Made by a program: the position numbers and the translations under genes. Of a stretch of DNA of 64,000 nt, positions 11,746 through 26,300 are shown piece by piece. The notes beneath the pieces are model-generated. The model did no database searches. It was not told where the DNA came from and worked only from the letters and a program-made list of their open reading frames with translations. Every line of letters starts with the position of its first letter. Position 1 is the first letter of the stretch. The stretch covers positions 4,743,019 through 4,807,018 of the forward strand of contig VZSR01001685.1 of NCBI GenBank assembly GCA_013398615.1, written 5' to 3'. This DNA comes from Brachypodius melanocephalos. Its lineage: Eukaryota > Chordata > Aves > Passeriformes > Pycnonotidae.

Positions 11746-14700
11746 GGAGATAAGGACAGTCTCATCCAGGGATTGTTTTCCTTGTCTTTTTAATTCTTGG
11801 GGTTTTATGATTCTTTTAAGCATACTTTTCAAGAAATTGTGTTTTAAGGGATTGTCCAATAACACTGAAGGGCTAATTAGAGCAGAGGCTGTGAGAGAAG
11901 CATCAGAAAGGAGCACCTCAGAACTTTGTGAAGTTGAACAGAAAGGAAACAGCCTATTCACAGCCAAACCCTAGTCTAAGGAACAAACTGCTTTGAAATG
12001 TGGCCTTACAGAGACATAAGAAACTTATTATTATACAGATACAGGGTATTTTAATGATGAAAAAAGTGAAATCCTCCTCCAGAATGAGGAGGTGTTTTAA
12101 GCTTTTGAACCATGCAGTATAATAGGCTGTCCCATATTATCTGATTATCTGTTGTAAGCAGGCATGTAATTTTTTTTTTCTGTAGACTTTCTTTGGTTGC
12201 TTTGTCAAGGTTTTGTTTAAATGAGCTCTGAGAAGTGGAGACATGTGAGATACATCAATAGTTTTGAATTAATGCTTGTGGAAACAGTATGTCATGTTGT
12301 GAAAGCAGAATGTTTGAAAGGAACATATTCTGCAGGAAGGCCTGTGTCCTTTTAAAAATGAAAGATCTTTATAATTCATTTTGCTGGCAGTTATTCTGAT
12401 GTGGTGTTCATCCTTTGTTTTGAATTCTTTAAACTGATAATGTTCAAGATGTTCTTGGGATTTACTGTTTTTTAGTATAGAGGCAAAGTAATAGAGGTAC
12501 TTTTGATACCAAAAATTCTTCTTTAACATGAACAAAAAAATCCTTGGTGCTGGTTAAAAGTTAACCAAGCTTTTCTCTGATCCTTTATTTTTTTGAAAGC
12601 AAAGATGGGAAAAAAATCCTTTTGTGATGCTTTCTTTAACTTTCTTTCTTCCTGCTTGTAAAAATGGAGCTTTGTATTCTTGACCTTTCTGCCCTTGCAG
12701 GCACAGAGCAAAATTCCTGGGCTGCTGCTCAGTGTGGTGTTTACTAACAAACTCTCTCACTGAAAGCCTCCAAGAAATCCTCTTTGGTGCTGTCTGTTCA
12801 GTATACTTGTAACATTAAGTTCAAGTGATATTTTTTATCAGGCAGAATATTTGCATATAAATAAATAAATAGATAGATATATGTATACATCCCCAAAATT
12901 ACTTTCTCTTACTATCATGCACTCTAATCTTACAAAATTCTGTAGTATTTTAAATATTTTAAACAGCTCTGAATGGAAAAGGACATACCAGATCAGCCCA
13001 GCCTTTTTTTTTCGTAGCAATTGCTGGCAAAAATGTTTGAAATGATGTTGAAATGGATTCCTGCAGAATATTTTGACCTGAATAGGTACACAGTAAAACA
13101 TGTGCAAAAAACCAAGTCATTCTACTTTAACAAATATCATTTCAGCTTGGTGGTAATGCTTGTATTGACTGAAATGTGTATCTTTCTCCTCATATATCTA
13201 CAGAGGGGTGTTGAAGTTCATGTTCATCCATGATCTTACTAAGAGCTAATTAAAAAAAAATTTACATCTTACAAATTCTTAGAAATAATTTTTCCTTTGC
13301 TGCCTGTATGACATCATTAATTTGAAAGAGCAGTAGAATTTTAAAGGTTCGTATTTTAACCGGCGTTATGACGGTTCCTTTTAAAAACCCAAACATAAAA
13401 GGAAACACCAAAAACAGCAGTATATTACTTATATTAGCTATGAACTCCCTAATTCTAGAGACCTATGAATTGGCTAAGGGTTTCATTTCTAGTATGTAAT
13501 TACTGTGTTCTAAGTGATTATTTTTACCCAGTTAATTTCATGTAATACCTTTGCAAGTCACATTTCATAAATGGAACTTCTTTATGTTCAAACTATAGTT
13601 GAACTTACCATTTGTATAATGACACTGTAAAACACTTGTACAGAAGACTTGCTATAATTAAGCATTAAAAAAGCTTAAGCTGATTTTCACAAGCTCTCTG
13701 CAACTGACCTAATGCTTGAAATTTGTAGGTGGTACTAGCAGTTGGTAGTCAAGAAAAGCTTGCATCATTCCTTTAAATTAATTAGTTCCAATTTAAAGCA
13801 AGCTGCTAACAAATGGCGATGGTTAGCATCTGGTACCTTGTACTGTTGGGGCTCCCAGCCCCATTCTCTTGGCTGCTCCTTTGGCTGTAGTCAATGGTTT
13901 TGGTGAGGAGGACTGAAGCACGGTGCCTGCAGCTCACTGTTGCATGACTGAGAGGTCACATGAAGGGAGCAAATGCCACTTTTGCTCTGTGGAAGGTGTA
14001 CTCAGTGCCATGCCCACTGTGCTGTGCTCGGTGCCACTGGCATCCTGGGTGTGCCTCCAAATGGGGCTCCTGTGCTCAGAGCCCTGAATGGGCTCAGACA
14101 GTGTTATCACAAAGGCTGCCTGTCCCCTCCACAGTGGCTTCTCCCAAAGAAATCAAACTTCTGAAGTGCACCTTTGGTCTCTACTTGGTGAAATACCCAG
14201 CCACTAGATGGAAGGATGAACATCTTATGGTCTTCAGAAAAAGAGAAACCTATTCTATGTTGGGGTTTGTTTTTTAAAAGCAGTTATTCCCCTAACAGTT
14301 TTGGTGTAAAATTGCTTCTTGTAATAGAGTAAATAGAATAGGTTCAACTCTTTTAAAATAAGCAGCTTAGCTTCAAAGCCATAGGAGGGGATAGACAGGA
14401 AAGTGGTTTACTGCTGTGTGTTGTTGTGTAGGCTTGTGTGTGTCTGTGTGCCTTGATACATCCTTGAGGTGGGCTATACACTCATATATTTTAAGTACCA
14501 TTTTGAAGGCAGATCTTAAGTGTGCTACTATTTCTTCACACACATGATTAAGAAAGGAAAAAAAGCTTAGTAAGGATGTACATTCAGGAGTTCACAAACT
14601 GAGAATGCCCATAATTGACGGTGTTGGCTTTGTAAGAGCAGTTTGGTTCCTTTCAGTGTTTGCATCACCCTGCAGGTTTTCCCCAGGATTATTACAAAGT

Positions 14701-17096
14701 CATCCTATGTTATAATTGCAGTATTCAAATCAAATTTCAAAGAAGGGTTGGCTCTGTCATGGACTTTACCATTATATTAATTACTGTAATTTTAAAAGGT
14801 TTTACAATGTATTTTCATAATATGCTTTCATTTTATTTTGCAGATAATCTAATTTTAGGTGTTCTTTTTTGAATACATAGAACCCAATTTTCAGAATACT
14901 TAACACTACACAGCAGTTGAAGTTCTGAGCATGCAGCTTTCACTGATTACCTTCCATTTCAGCTCTGGGGGGTTCGGTGCCTCTGTTGTTCTGACCTAAG
15001 TGACAACTGAGGCTTATTGGAAAAGAGGGGTATAAAATCCAGGGATGAACTCTACTAAGTATGTGCAACAGGTCTTGTGGATACTTGTAAAGGTCTATTG
15101 TGACTAAATGGTAGAAGATTTTATTAAAGGTAAGAAAAATCGTTCCTGAAACCAAAGCCATGGACGCCCAGGTATGTTTTAAGCCAGTCTTCCAATCAGT
15201 GAAGATTGGTTTTACCAGCAAAAAGTTGCCTGAGCTTAACACAATACATCTTTGTTCTTCCCATTAGGGGATGAAACAGGGTGAAGAATGGGTTGAAAAG
15301 CACAAGGATGGATGAAAGACAGACCATACACTTTTGAAGCATTTGTGGATAGAAATATCAGTGAGACTGCTAAGGATAAACTAGTCCATGTGGAAGGCAG
15401 CAGCCTCATATTGGCTTAGGCTTTGGGTTGGAACTTACAATTTCATAGGTATCTTTAAACTAATCCTTTGACAGAGGTAATTTTTGTTAGTACCCAAACC
15501 ATCCTTTCTTATTTCTTGCTTTGCCAAAATAAAACCTATGATCTCATGCATGTGACGATTGGTAAACAGCAGAATTAGTGTTGTCGGAATCATCACAATA
15601 GAAAATCTCTTATGCTTGTATAAAAAGATTTTCATGTGTCATGACAAAGCCTTCTGCTGTCTGAAAACCTAGCCTTCACAACAGTGATCTTACATCAGTT
15701 ACTAGAAATACCCTTGCTGAATCCTGATCTGTGTATTATTTTTAAAATGAAATTAATAAAGTGTTGTGGCAGGGGGTTGCTTCATTGCCCCTTGCCTGGT
15801 TCATGCAATGCCAAAGGCATGGATTACATATGTTTTTCTGTTTGGTTGGTTCTAATTAAATCTGTTCCATGTCTATAATTAACAGTAACAGCAAGAGATT
15901 CAAGACTATTTTCTGTCTTTTAAAATTTTAGGAAGCCTCCTTTTATTATTTCATTTTTCTGGGAGTAGCTGTGAAAAAGTCATCTGCTATCTGAAACTAA
16001 AGTTAGACATCTAACAATGCCTGTGGGCTCGGGGAAAGGAGAGGGAAGAAAAAAAGACAGAGACAAGCTTGTGTAGCCAACACAAACTTTCTTTCTGTTT
16101 CCCTTTGGTCTTTGTTGGAATAGGATACTTGGGAGACACTAAAGCTCTCTCTTCTCTTCAACTGCATTTATCTGAACTCCGCCAGAGTTCAAGTTACAAC
16201 CAGCTCGAGATACCTGACCTCGACAGCCCTAAGCCCTGCAGAACAGGTGTAGACCACCTGAGATTGCATCTCACAGGCTGAGCATTGTGAAATAACTACA
16301 AAAACTACTTGTAATGTAGATTTGTACATCAATGCTGCTTTGTGAGTCGTCCTCATTAGAAGCCTTATAGTCTCTTGTACTGTAGATTCAGCCTGGCAAA
16401 CTGTTCAAGGTGATGTTAGACAAACGCTGATCTGCTCAGAAGTTATCTCCCCTTTGGAATAAACGCTCATTTGAGATGGGTCTCCTTGGTAAAGATCTTT
16501 GTGGTAAGATGGCTTAAAGTACTGCATCCACTTGTGTTCCCCATTGCCATTTGTTTTGGGGAACATGCATCACAATTAATGGCTGTATTTTCAGGTACAT
16601 TTCACACAGGTTATCAGTTTTCACTTGGCTTTTTGATCTTTTCATTTCCCACAGAGACTCAGCAGTGCGGTTTCACATAGGTGTGAGTGGCTGTAGGAGA
16701 TCTAAGTTAGTCTTACGCATTTTAAGCATCCTGTTTCCTTGCAGTTCCCCTCCACTTTCCCATCCCTGCTTCTGATCCCTCAAAAGCTCCTTATTTGTTA
16801 CCACATGTGCAGGTTTATTGAGATGACACATTTCCTATAGGAAGCAGGTTATCTCAGGTGAGGGACATACAGGTAAAAATGTGGGCATTTTGTCTTGGTG
16901 GGATTTTAACCCACCCCAATTGCAACATCTGTGGTATAAAGCAGAGAATCTTTGAAAAGCAGAATGATCAGACACTGTGAGATGACATTAAGAAATATTA
17001 TCTCATGTCCAGATTAATCTGATATTTCTTGTCATGAAGCAAGTGCTTATTATTGTTTGAATATTTTTGCCCCACTATCATATATCACATCATATT

Positions 17097-17110
17097 ATAT
17101 GATATCATAT
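17097..17110. repeat. 14-bp AT-rich palindrome
   Basis: ATATGATATCATAT is a perfect palindrome embedded in a longer stretch of ATCATAT-type repeats (17078-17116). It is probably a degenerate microsatellite. Confidence 0.6.
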
Positions 17111-18819
17111 CATAACTAATGTGTTTTAATCAAGTGTGTCCCTTCATCTTAATAGCCCTTTTCAAATGCCTCCTTTCTTACCTTTATAAGGCTATGAGTG
17201 TCATGGTTTCATTTTGCAGAGGACCAAGGGAAAACTTTGAGAATTTAAATGCAGTCCTTGTTTGGCTTTCCTTGAGAAGCTGCTGGTCTCTCAGTTGGTG
17301 ATTGAAAAGTGTTAAGTGATTTATCCTTGGGGTGGAAAGAGGGACTAGATTTGGTGAATTCAGAGAATCCAGAATCCTCTGGCCTTCCCAAATCCCTTTT
17401 TTGAGGTACTAGAATATGTAAGCACCTTCTGGTTGTAGAAATGGCCAAGTCATAGTGAATCCATTCTGCCTCGCTCCCATCTCACAGTCCCTGCTCAGCA
17501 GACAGGGACTAAACAGAGAGGACATCCCTGATGGGCAAGCTGGGTGCTATACATAGGTGAAAAGAATGTTATATGGGAATTGTGTCACTTGGGAGATTAT
17601 AATTACAGCACCTTATTCACAGGATGCTGTCAATGTTGAGCATTTAACTACAGCTTTTTTGCATCCATATTTCATTTTCTGTAGTGCCATTGGAATTGGA
17701 CTTGCAGTAAGAAACACAGATGTCCTAAAAGCAGACAAATAGAGTGCTGAGCAGTATGTGTATATATACTGGTACTTATTTAAAAAACCCCACAACATTT
17801 GTCATGAGTGTTAGACTCCCATTAGTTTTTAGTTTCTTTTATTTAACTTAGGTTAACATAACCATGGCCAAGTCTATATAGGAACTTTTTTCACAAAGGG
17901 TAAAGAAAAGTGGGTAGCAGGTGTAAGTTTGAACTGCAGTATAGATGTACCTGTATTATTTCACATTTTACTATCCAAAGCTCCAAATTATATTTTAGAT
18001 CTGTTACATTATGGCAGTTATTAACATTCCCCTGGTAATTCTATACTGTTGGTAATTACTTGCAGTTTCACAATATTGTAGCAGCAAGAAAAAAAATCTA
18101 AGTGTATCTGAGCTGCCCAACTAAAACCACAGCTTTTTTGTTACAGAAGTTGGGCCAAGGTAATGACTGCTGTTGTTACTCTTTCAGTACAGGCTTAATA
18201 GTTTTCTGGTTATTTTACAACTTTTCAGTTGTTTTTTAGTCTTGCATTCAGGGTATTTATGACATTTCAGCCTCAACTCAGTCTTTTGCATTAACAAATA
18301 GCATTTTGCAAGTCTGTAGAGCAACAGAGTTTGTGTTGAAGACCCCATGTCCATGGAATACATATCCCAGTTGATTTATTTCAGCTGATCTCTCTTCTGA
18401 GAGCCTTAGGCTGAGTGTGCCATCAGCAAAATGAGTGCCTCAGGTGAGCTCTTGGATTTCATCTTCTGTTTTAGCTTCATCCAAAAGGAGCCCCATTCTG
18501 CACAGCACCAATGCTGCAAGCCAGAAGGTCAGGGAGGGATGATGGGGAGGTTCCCTTCAAAAGTACTATTCTGATCAGTCAGAGTAAACATTAAGGTGAC
18601 ATCCCTAAGGGAGAAAGTCAGTCAAAAATCTGTTTTATTAAAGTTAACAAAAGCCCATTTTGCTTGGAAAATGAAGTGCTGCATTACCCTCTAGCAACTG
18701 TGGGTGCTTTATCCAAGCTTGTGCTTCTTCATTTTAGCAAGCCATTTTAGTAAGCCTGAAAACATCATTCTGCTTGGTAGCACGTTCATCACAGGATGGA
18801 TGATGAATACAAAAACAGG

Positions 18820-18853
18820 GTTACAATTTGTATGCAGTTACAATTTGTATGCA
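18820..18853. repeat. 17-bp perfect tandem duplication
   Basis: The 17-mer GTTACAATTTGTATGCA occurs twice in direct succession with no mismatch, and a partial third unit (GTTGC) follows. Perfect identity points to a recent slippage or duplication event. Confidence 0.9.
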
Positions 18854-20491
18854 GTTGCTTCTTAGTGAGTTATAGAAGAGAAAGATTTATTTTTTTAACA
18901 GATCCAGTGTGTTTTTTAATGCTGTAGCCCAAAAATGTGACTGAGCAAGACACATAAAATGGGCCCTTGGTAACAAATATTGCAGAATTGGTAAATTGGT
19001 AGCACACTGGTAGATCTGATAGTCATCACAAGTTTCCTCTCCTAGGTTTAATGGCTGCTGTTCCTTAGAAAGCAGTGACAAGTGATCTGTTGTGAACAGC
19101 TTAAAGGTAACATTCAACCATCTTAAAAACAAAACAACAAAAACTCATTGGAAAAGAATAAAATACTCCAATAGAGGATTAACTGGAAATTTCATAGCAT
19201 AGATGAGGTATGTTTGGAGGAAGCATCTGTAAATCAGTTCAGAAAAATTAGCTGCAGTCAAATGACTAGAGAGATATGGGCAAATATCACATGTGCTCTA
19301 AGGATATTAGTGCTTGCCTTCAGTTAAAAATTCCTCCAGAATTGTTACTGTCTGTATCTGTGACGGCTGCTGGCAATTCTGCCTAACACAGATTTCATGC
19401 AGTGTTCCCATAAGAACAGCAACTACTGAAGTCTCTGCTCACTGGAGGAAGTTTCTCCCTGAGGCCATGCTTTCTAGTGAGCAGTAATCCACAGTTTGGG
19501 TGTACCTTATGCATAAAGGAAAAAAATAGTCTTTTTTGTACAAGTTTCTGGGTCAGGCACACAGTCCCACTGGTTGGTCAATTCATGGTGTTTTAGCTGG
19601 GAGATGTGTTTAAAATTATTATAAACATTATTCATTCCCATCTAAAGATAGAGAGCTTTCTAGAACAGAGAAAAGCTTAATTTCTTCTGGTGGAACACTT
19701 TTATTGGTTTAATTAGATAAGGGCAGTGAGCAGGGAAGGTTATCTTTCTAGTCTGCTTGTTCTTTTGCACCTGGGCTTTGTTGGAATGTCACATATTACT
19801 CCATAAAAACACCTTTGAGTGTAATAGAAAAATCCTTAGAAACTTGATTTTAATGGAGTTTATTTAATGCAGTTCAAAGAAAAATCTAAAAGAACACGTT
19901 GTATTTGGAGTGTTTTACTCCACTTTGAAATCTCTTTAACGTTATTAGAGTTCTCTTACTAGTAAATCTTAGTTTAAAATACTATTATGATTTGAGTTAG
20001 ACATTTTTAGTTTATTGTACTTGGCTTTTGGGTGACTTGATTCATCTTAATATCATATTTTTAAAAGAACCAAACATTTCTTCTTTTTATTTCCTTTAAA
20101 AAAATGTTAGCTGTACAAAGCAAACCCTCCTGCTTTTTCCTAGGTAGCTCAACCTACCCATCCCAGCTATAACAATCAGAACAAGCATTTGGTAAAAATC
20201 ATTGTTCATGGGTTAAAAATGGAGATTAGGGAAGACTACAAACATAGAAAAAACATAGAAAAATTGTTAGAGGAAGGATTGCATTACACCAAGCATTTTA
20301 TCAAAATGTATTAAATAGTTATGGCAAACCATCATGCATTTACTCCTTGTTAAGGCTAGTTTTAGCTTTTCCAGTTAAAGCAGACATTTCTTTCGTGGGT
20401 AGGAGTAGATCTGAGGTTTCTGCTGTGCTGTGCTTTCTTTTGTCCTAAAAGTCTGGTAGCACAGGGTGCATCTGTGCAAGCACAGAGAGTT

Positions 20492-20517
20492 GGGGTTTGG
20501 GTTTGGGTTTGTTGGGG
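20492..20517 (+). other. Candidate G-quadruplex
   Basis: Four G runs (GGGG, GGG, GGG, GGGG) are separated by loops of 3, 3 and 6 bases (TTT, TTT, TTTGTT). This meets the usual G3+ N1-7 rule. It lies on the coding strand of SPIRE1, so it would also be present in the pre-mRNA. Confidence 0.7.
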
Positions 20518-21299
20518 TGTTTGGTTGGGCTTCTTTCCATTCAGCTGGTCAGGGGAATGTGACTTTGCCCAGCTAGGTCAGTTTTCTGAGCTGTCAGACC
20601 ACACTGCAGCACAAACCCTGGGATGTTAGCAGGGGATGTGCAGGGCAGGGAGGATGACTCTCACCCACTCTTCTGGTTTGGCAAGGAAGAGATATTCCTT
20701 ACATCTTCTGAAATTGTGTCATTGCAGTTTGTCTGACACTTCCTCACCAAAGACTCCTCTCCCTTGGGAGCTGTTGCCTTTGACTAATGTAACAATTAAG
20801 TGTTGCCGCCTGTTTGGTGCAAATAATCCCTGCAAAGGGGTTAATGAAAAGAAGATAAAAACCAGATTCTGCTGTCTCTGCTTCAGAATCCACAGGTATA
20901 AACTGTTCAGTGGCACTTGAAATACTGACTGTTTGAGTCCCTGGATGAGTAGATGCTCTTTCAAACTGATTTAATTGAAGATCTTTCACTCCTTCAAGAG
21001 TATTGATAACTGTGCTCATTTAGTCAGGGAAATCTAGACATGTGTTTGTAACACAACGATATTTTTCTTTTATTCTTAATTACGTAAACTTTTGGGAGGC
21101 TACAAAATAAGAGAACAAGAGAAAAAGATGCACTTTTTTTTTAGAATCAAATGAATACCTTTCCAGTCTAAGGACATTACTTTAAAGTAACTTGTTTCTT
21201 GGCTAGGCAGAAATGTTTTTGCTATTCCAGAACTGGGGTTCTTATGGAAGTCCAGCAGAATTTAATGTTTTATCTTTATGGACCTTCTGACTATTACAC

Positions 21300-21390
21300 T
21301 GTTGTTTGGTAGTTGGGTTTTTTGTGATGTTTTGGGGGTTTTGTTGTTTTGTTGTTGTTGTTGGGGATGTTTTTGCTTGGTTTTGTTTTT
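21300..21390. repeat. G/T-rich low-complexity tract
   Basis: The tract is composed mainly of T and G, with GTT repeats and runs of 3 to 5 G. It is followed by AATTAATTAA and a 9-bp inverted repeat with a 5-base loop (arms 21399-21407 and 21413-21421). Confidence 0.75.
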
Positions 21391-23365
21391 AATTAATTAA
21401 ATTTTCCCTCTAGGAAAATTTTTTCACTTGTTAGAGAGCTATCTGAAGAAACAACTGTTTTTTCATTTTGATTGGTCTAGGAATTGTCAGAGAATTTCTG
21501 TTTGAGCTGTAATATGAACTGTCATGCTGTGTGTGTTAGAAAAGGTGTTCCCAAAAGGGTATCTGGATATGGTAGAGTTTGTAAAATGCTAAAATTTCAA
21601 AGGATATTAAAAATAATTAGAGATTCTTAATTAAATTAAGGAGCAAAATTTAAAGCCACAGTGTCAAAAATCATTAAAACCTTGCTTTTTTCCCCATTTC
21701 TTAGGCTTCAAGACATTAATTCTCTAGAGTATATCCTGGTAGGTATAATCACATTGTAACAAGACAAAGGGATGATGGTGTCAGGATTTATTTTCTGTGA
21801 AGTTTAGAACAGTCTGATATTCTAACCTTAGTACCTGTTTTCTCTGGCTACCTGTGCTACTTCCATTTAAATAAACCACTCTTACATCTTGCTTTATATT
21901 CTCAAAGAAAAGCAGCTTTATGTGTTGTACTGCACCCAGCTGATAAGCCTAACCATTAGCCTCAGGCATGTACTTTTCTTCATTTATCCTTCCTCTAGTT
22001 TATTGGGAACAAAAGTCATATGGAAAACTGGATGATTAGAAGTGCTTCCAGCTGTGTTTAAGTCTGTGTGTGTGTCATGCAGAAATATAATTTAGACTCG
22101 CACAGCGCTTCTTATCCAAAGCTTTGCAAATGGGTCAATATCCTCATATGGCAGGTGGTAAAATTGTTATAGGAGAGAGGAAATGACCAGTGTGAGGTTT
22201 CACAGGGAAGAGCGATGAGGAAAACCCCACAGGACAGACCTTCAGCCCCAGACACTGCCTACATTTGAAACTGGCTCCAGTGCTGTGGGAGAGGTGATGC
22301 CTGTGCTTTGCAATGTGTTTAGGGAGGGCAGTGCAGATTATTTTGCGGGGGAGGTTGGGGGTGTAAAGATGGGACTAAATTTGGGATTTGGAATCTTTGG
22401 CTGTTGCGTGTCAAGAAAATTGTGGGAGCAATTGTATTCTGACTTCAAGGTGCTGTGACAACACTTAACTGGACAGTATAAACCCTTCATTTTAGTTTAT
22501 ATTTTACCCCAAAAGTGTGATATTTTCAAAAAATCAGGAAACTTGCCACAATATGAATATAATTCCTTGACTTACTTCTTCTGGGTAGGGATCTCTTTTT
22601 GTAATTTAAAGGGTAATAATGTGGTTAGAAAGACAGGGTAATATAGCAGCATTATTTTAATTTCCAAACCATAAGAAGTCCAAGGGGATTTATACTTTCT
22701 GTACACCTGAGCTCTGTTCTTTACAAGCCAGTGAGGAAGTTTTGGGGAGCTTGTTGTGAATCTTTGATTCAAGGGTGAGTTTTGTAGGACTGCATTAGAG
22801 CTCCTATGGATGTGACAGGTCACTCTGTCCTGGCGTTCTCCCTTCCCCTTGCTACCATGTTACCTCGAATACACACCTTTACCTACCTGTCTTTGCCTTG
22901 GGCTGAGCACAGGAGAGTGGCTTGTACAGGATCTTCAGCACATCCATTAACAAGGTCTCAGCATGGGAGAAAATCAGGACTGGCTCTTTTAGACCTAAAT
23001 TTATGAGACTAAAGTTTCCCATGCAGTATAAAATGGACTGAATGGAGCATACAATTTTATTATAGTTTTTTGAGGCAGTAAATCTGTTTAGTTGATATGC
23101 ATATAGCTTTTTTCAGTGTGTTTTTGTTCCCAAGTTTGTCTTACATAGATGGAAGTGTTGGAATTAATCCCTCTCCACCAGTCATTGGATATCTTATAAA
23201 TTGGCTGACACCTAAGCAGCTAAATAAATTATTTGGATAATATCTGTATTCTATTCGAAGGTCAGGTGCTGAGCATTGGAGAAAATTTGGCTTTGTGATG
23301 GAGGTTTCTGAAAACAGCCAGAGTCAGGAATGCTTTTGTTTTGTTACAGCTTTTGGAGGTTGATT

Positions 23366-23386
23366 TTGTTGTTGTTGTTGTTGTTA
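23366..23386. repeat. (GTT)n microsatellite
   Basis: About six uninterrupted GTT units follow TGATTTT. It is a short trinucleotide repeat in the intron. Confidence 0.85.
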
Positions 23387-26300
23387 GCTTTTTTTAAAAT
23401 CTAAGCATAAATTCCATATGTTTTTTTTTAATAGCGTAACTCTTCTGACCTGTGACTGAAAGCAAATCTCTGCTTTCATCACTGTCCTGGAATACATAGA
23501 TATTGTCATTATTGGCAGAGAGCAATAAAACAATGCTCAGCATCATATAATCCAGGAATAATATGGCAGTTCCATTAAGGATAATAAACTGTCACAGTTC
23601 AGCACTTTGACGACTTTGACAGCTGGCAGATGCTGGAGTATCTTGTGCTAAGATACTTCATGCCTGAGGTTATAAACTATATGCTTTATGTATCAATAGC
23701 TTTTATCTGGGAAAGAGATATGTCTTAATATGTATTTCTTCTGTAATGATTTCATTGTTCAGTAAGAAACAGAAATAAAAATCTGTGAGTGACATTTCAT
23801 AATGGATTCTCTGGGGTTTTGTGGCCCTAAGTGCAGGTGCTGAGCTTTTTGCCAAGTTTCAGCCACACATTCTGTTGCTCTTTGGTGTAGGGCAAGTCAG
23901 CCTTCCATACTATGATTGTATCTGAATTTCAAACCTGAAAAAAAGAATGTCAAGCTAATGTCTTTTTAATAGGTAAATAATTTGTCAACAATGCCTGCTT
24001 GTGCTTTTTCGAACTATTTTAGCAAATATCAGTCTTTCCAATAAGGCCATTACGAGAACTTGAAGGTAATTTTGCAGTAGCTCCCCTTGCTTGTTACTCA
24101 AATATTTTATGTTTGCTTAAGCATTTGGTTTTGGACAAGTACCTGAGGGATCCAAATGCCTGTGTCCAGTGTTGCTTTTTATGGGGAAGAGGGCATGGGA
24201 GAACATGCATAAAATCAGGAGCTTTGCAGAGGCTTTGTCAGCCTGCAGTAATATTTTGCATTACATACTCAGAGATCATACATGACCTAAATAATTACTG
24301 TGTCTGGCCCATTAGTGATTCCTTGGACTATCATGATGGCCTGTGTGAAAATTCACCTGCTTCATAATCAAGGCATGTCCTTATGTCAGGATGATGTTTC
24401 CTTGACTATGACATATGACTAGCAGAAAAACTCTCAGGAAAAGACTCACCTTTTTCCTTTCTGGTCACAGGCTGTATGTGTGAATTGCCATCAGTTTCTT
24501 TAGGAGAGAAGCCTAGATCTGACTGAGTGACCTTCCACAGGACAGTGGAGGTAGCTGTGCATGGTTTGTCTTAGGTGGCTATGTGATAAATGCAACATCC
24601 CATAGACATCTTTGAAGCTTCTCCTTTGGCACAGATGGAAAGGACAACCTTCTTATGGGTGGTTATGTGACTTGCCATGAACTTGCAGTACCTCCAAGAC
24701 AAGCAGTGTTAAATTAGTATTGCTTTGTGTGGGGTTAAGGAATACTCCAGGCATTAGAAAGGAGCAGCACATACCAGGCTTCTTTTGAGGCAAATGACAT
24801 TGAAAAGGACCTGTTGAGTGGTTACATTTGGGCTTCTTTCTTCACATATTTAATTTTATGCATGGAATCTTGGCATTAGGACAATTTACTGACAAGAGAA
24901 GTCTGTTAGGAGGCAGAAAGACGTTATTTTTTTCAGGAAAGGAGCAAGATGGCTTTGAGGAAAGCTAAAGTCAAACCAGAAGAGCTGTCATGTTCCCCAC
25001 TCTGTGTAAACTTGTTCAGGTGCTTCATCTGTCTCTGTGAAGTTCATCACCTGTGAAATGGTTGAAATGCAGGCAAATATGACAAATACGATGAAACCAG
25101 CCTAACTTTTATAAACTCTGTTGTGACCTGCTGCTGGAAAGCTTATAAGATGTACATGGAAATGTAAAACTTTTACTAATCAAGAATTTGTATTTAAAAG
25201 AAAGTTTTCATTGTCCTGATACTTTGTTTGCTTGGCTTTTGTAGTCGTTAATTTTGGTGAAAATAGGTGTGAGAAAGTTCTTGACTCAGAGGAGAACAAA
25301 TGGTTTATATTGCAGCAGGTGTTTACTCACTTTAATTTTTGGATTAATTAAATGGGGGCCAAGCCTATAGCAGGCAGCTGTAATGGTTGACATAAAAGCC
25401 ATGGGGAAGACTGAAAATTCATGCAGACTGACTCTTTGAGTAGTTGAACTGTGTAGATGTTTTGAATAAAAGTGGCATTGATTTTGCATTGCTTCATGAC
25501 TACCTTAAATTGAACTGAATCAAAGCTCCAGTAAGCTCTCGATTATCTATCTTCTATATCTTGTCTGACAGACCATAGGCAGGTGTGCAATGTCAGCCAA
25601 ACTTAAACCAGTCACACACCGATTCTCAGGATCAGAGCTACTGAACTAGTCTTGCTCTCCTTTGTACCAGTTTTCCTTGAGCTGCTTAGTTCTCTCCCTC
25701 ACTGCAAAATCTTTGGCTGCAGTTAATCTGATACTCTCATGTAATCTAGATAAAGCTTTATTCAAAAGGCTGATGTGATTGATGAAAATGGTAATTTCTG
25801 TCTCCTACACAATTTGAACCCACTGGTGTTTCTGTGGCTTGGTTATGCTTTTGGAAGCCAACTGAAGTCTTTGCCCCTTCTGTTTCCTCACCTGGGGTAT
25901 TCACCTGATTGCTTTCTATTTCTATAAAAATGATATGTATATGTTTAGCTATGTTTTATTAGGTTGTTTTTAAAGACAACAGATTTAGAATAGAAGTTTG
26001 TGACATGACTGGATTTTCTGTCTTTAACTTAGGATAAAAAACATATTCTCCATATTTAAATGGCATCAGGATAACATGACCTGTATTTGAAACCTGATAG
26101 GAATAGAGGTGTATTTCAGAACTTTCAAATTACTTTCACCATCTAGGTTACTTAATTATTGCATCTATTTCTTTTACTGAAGCTTCAGCCATTGCTGGAG
26201 TCTCCACAGTTAAATTAGAGAACTTAGTTTTATTTTTTCCCTGGGTATGAACTGTCACTATGGTGAAATTCCTTCAGGTGAATAAAGTCTGTAGTAACAG

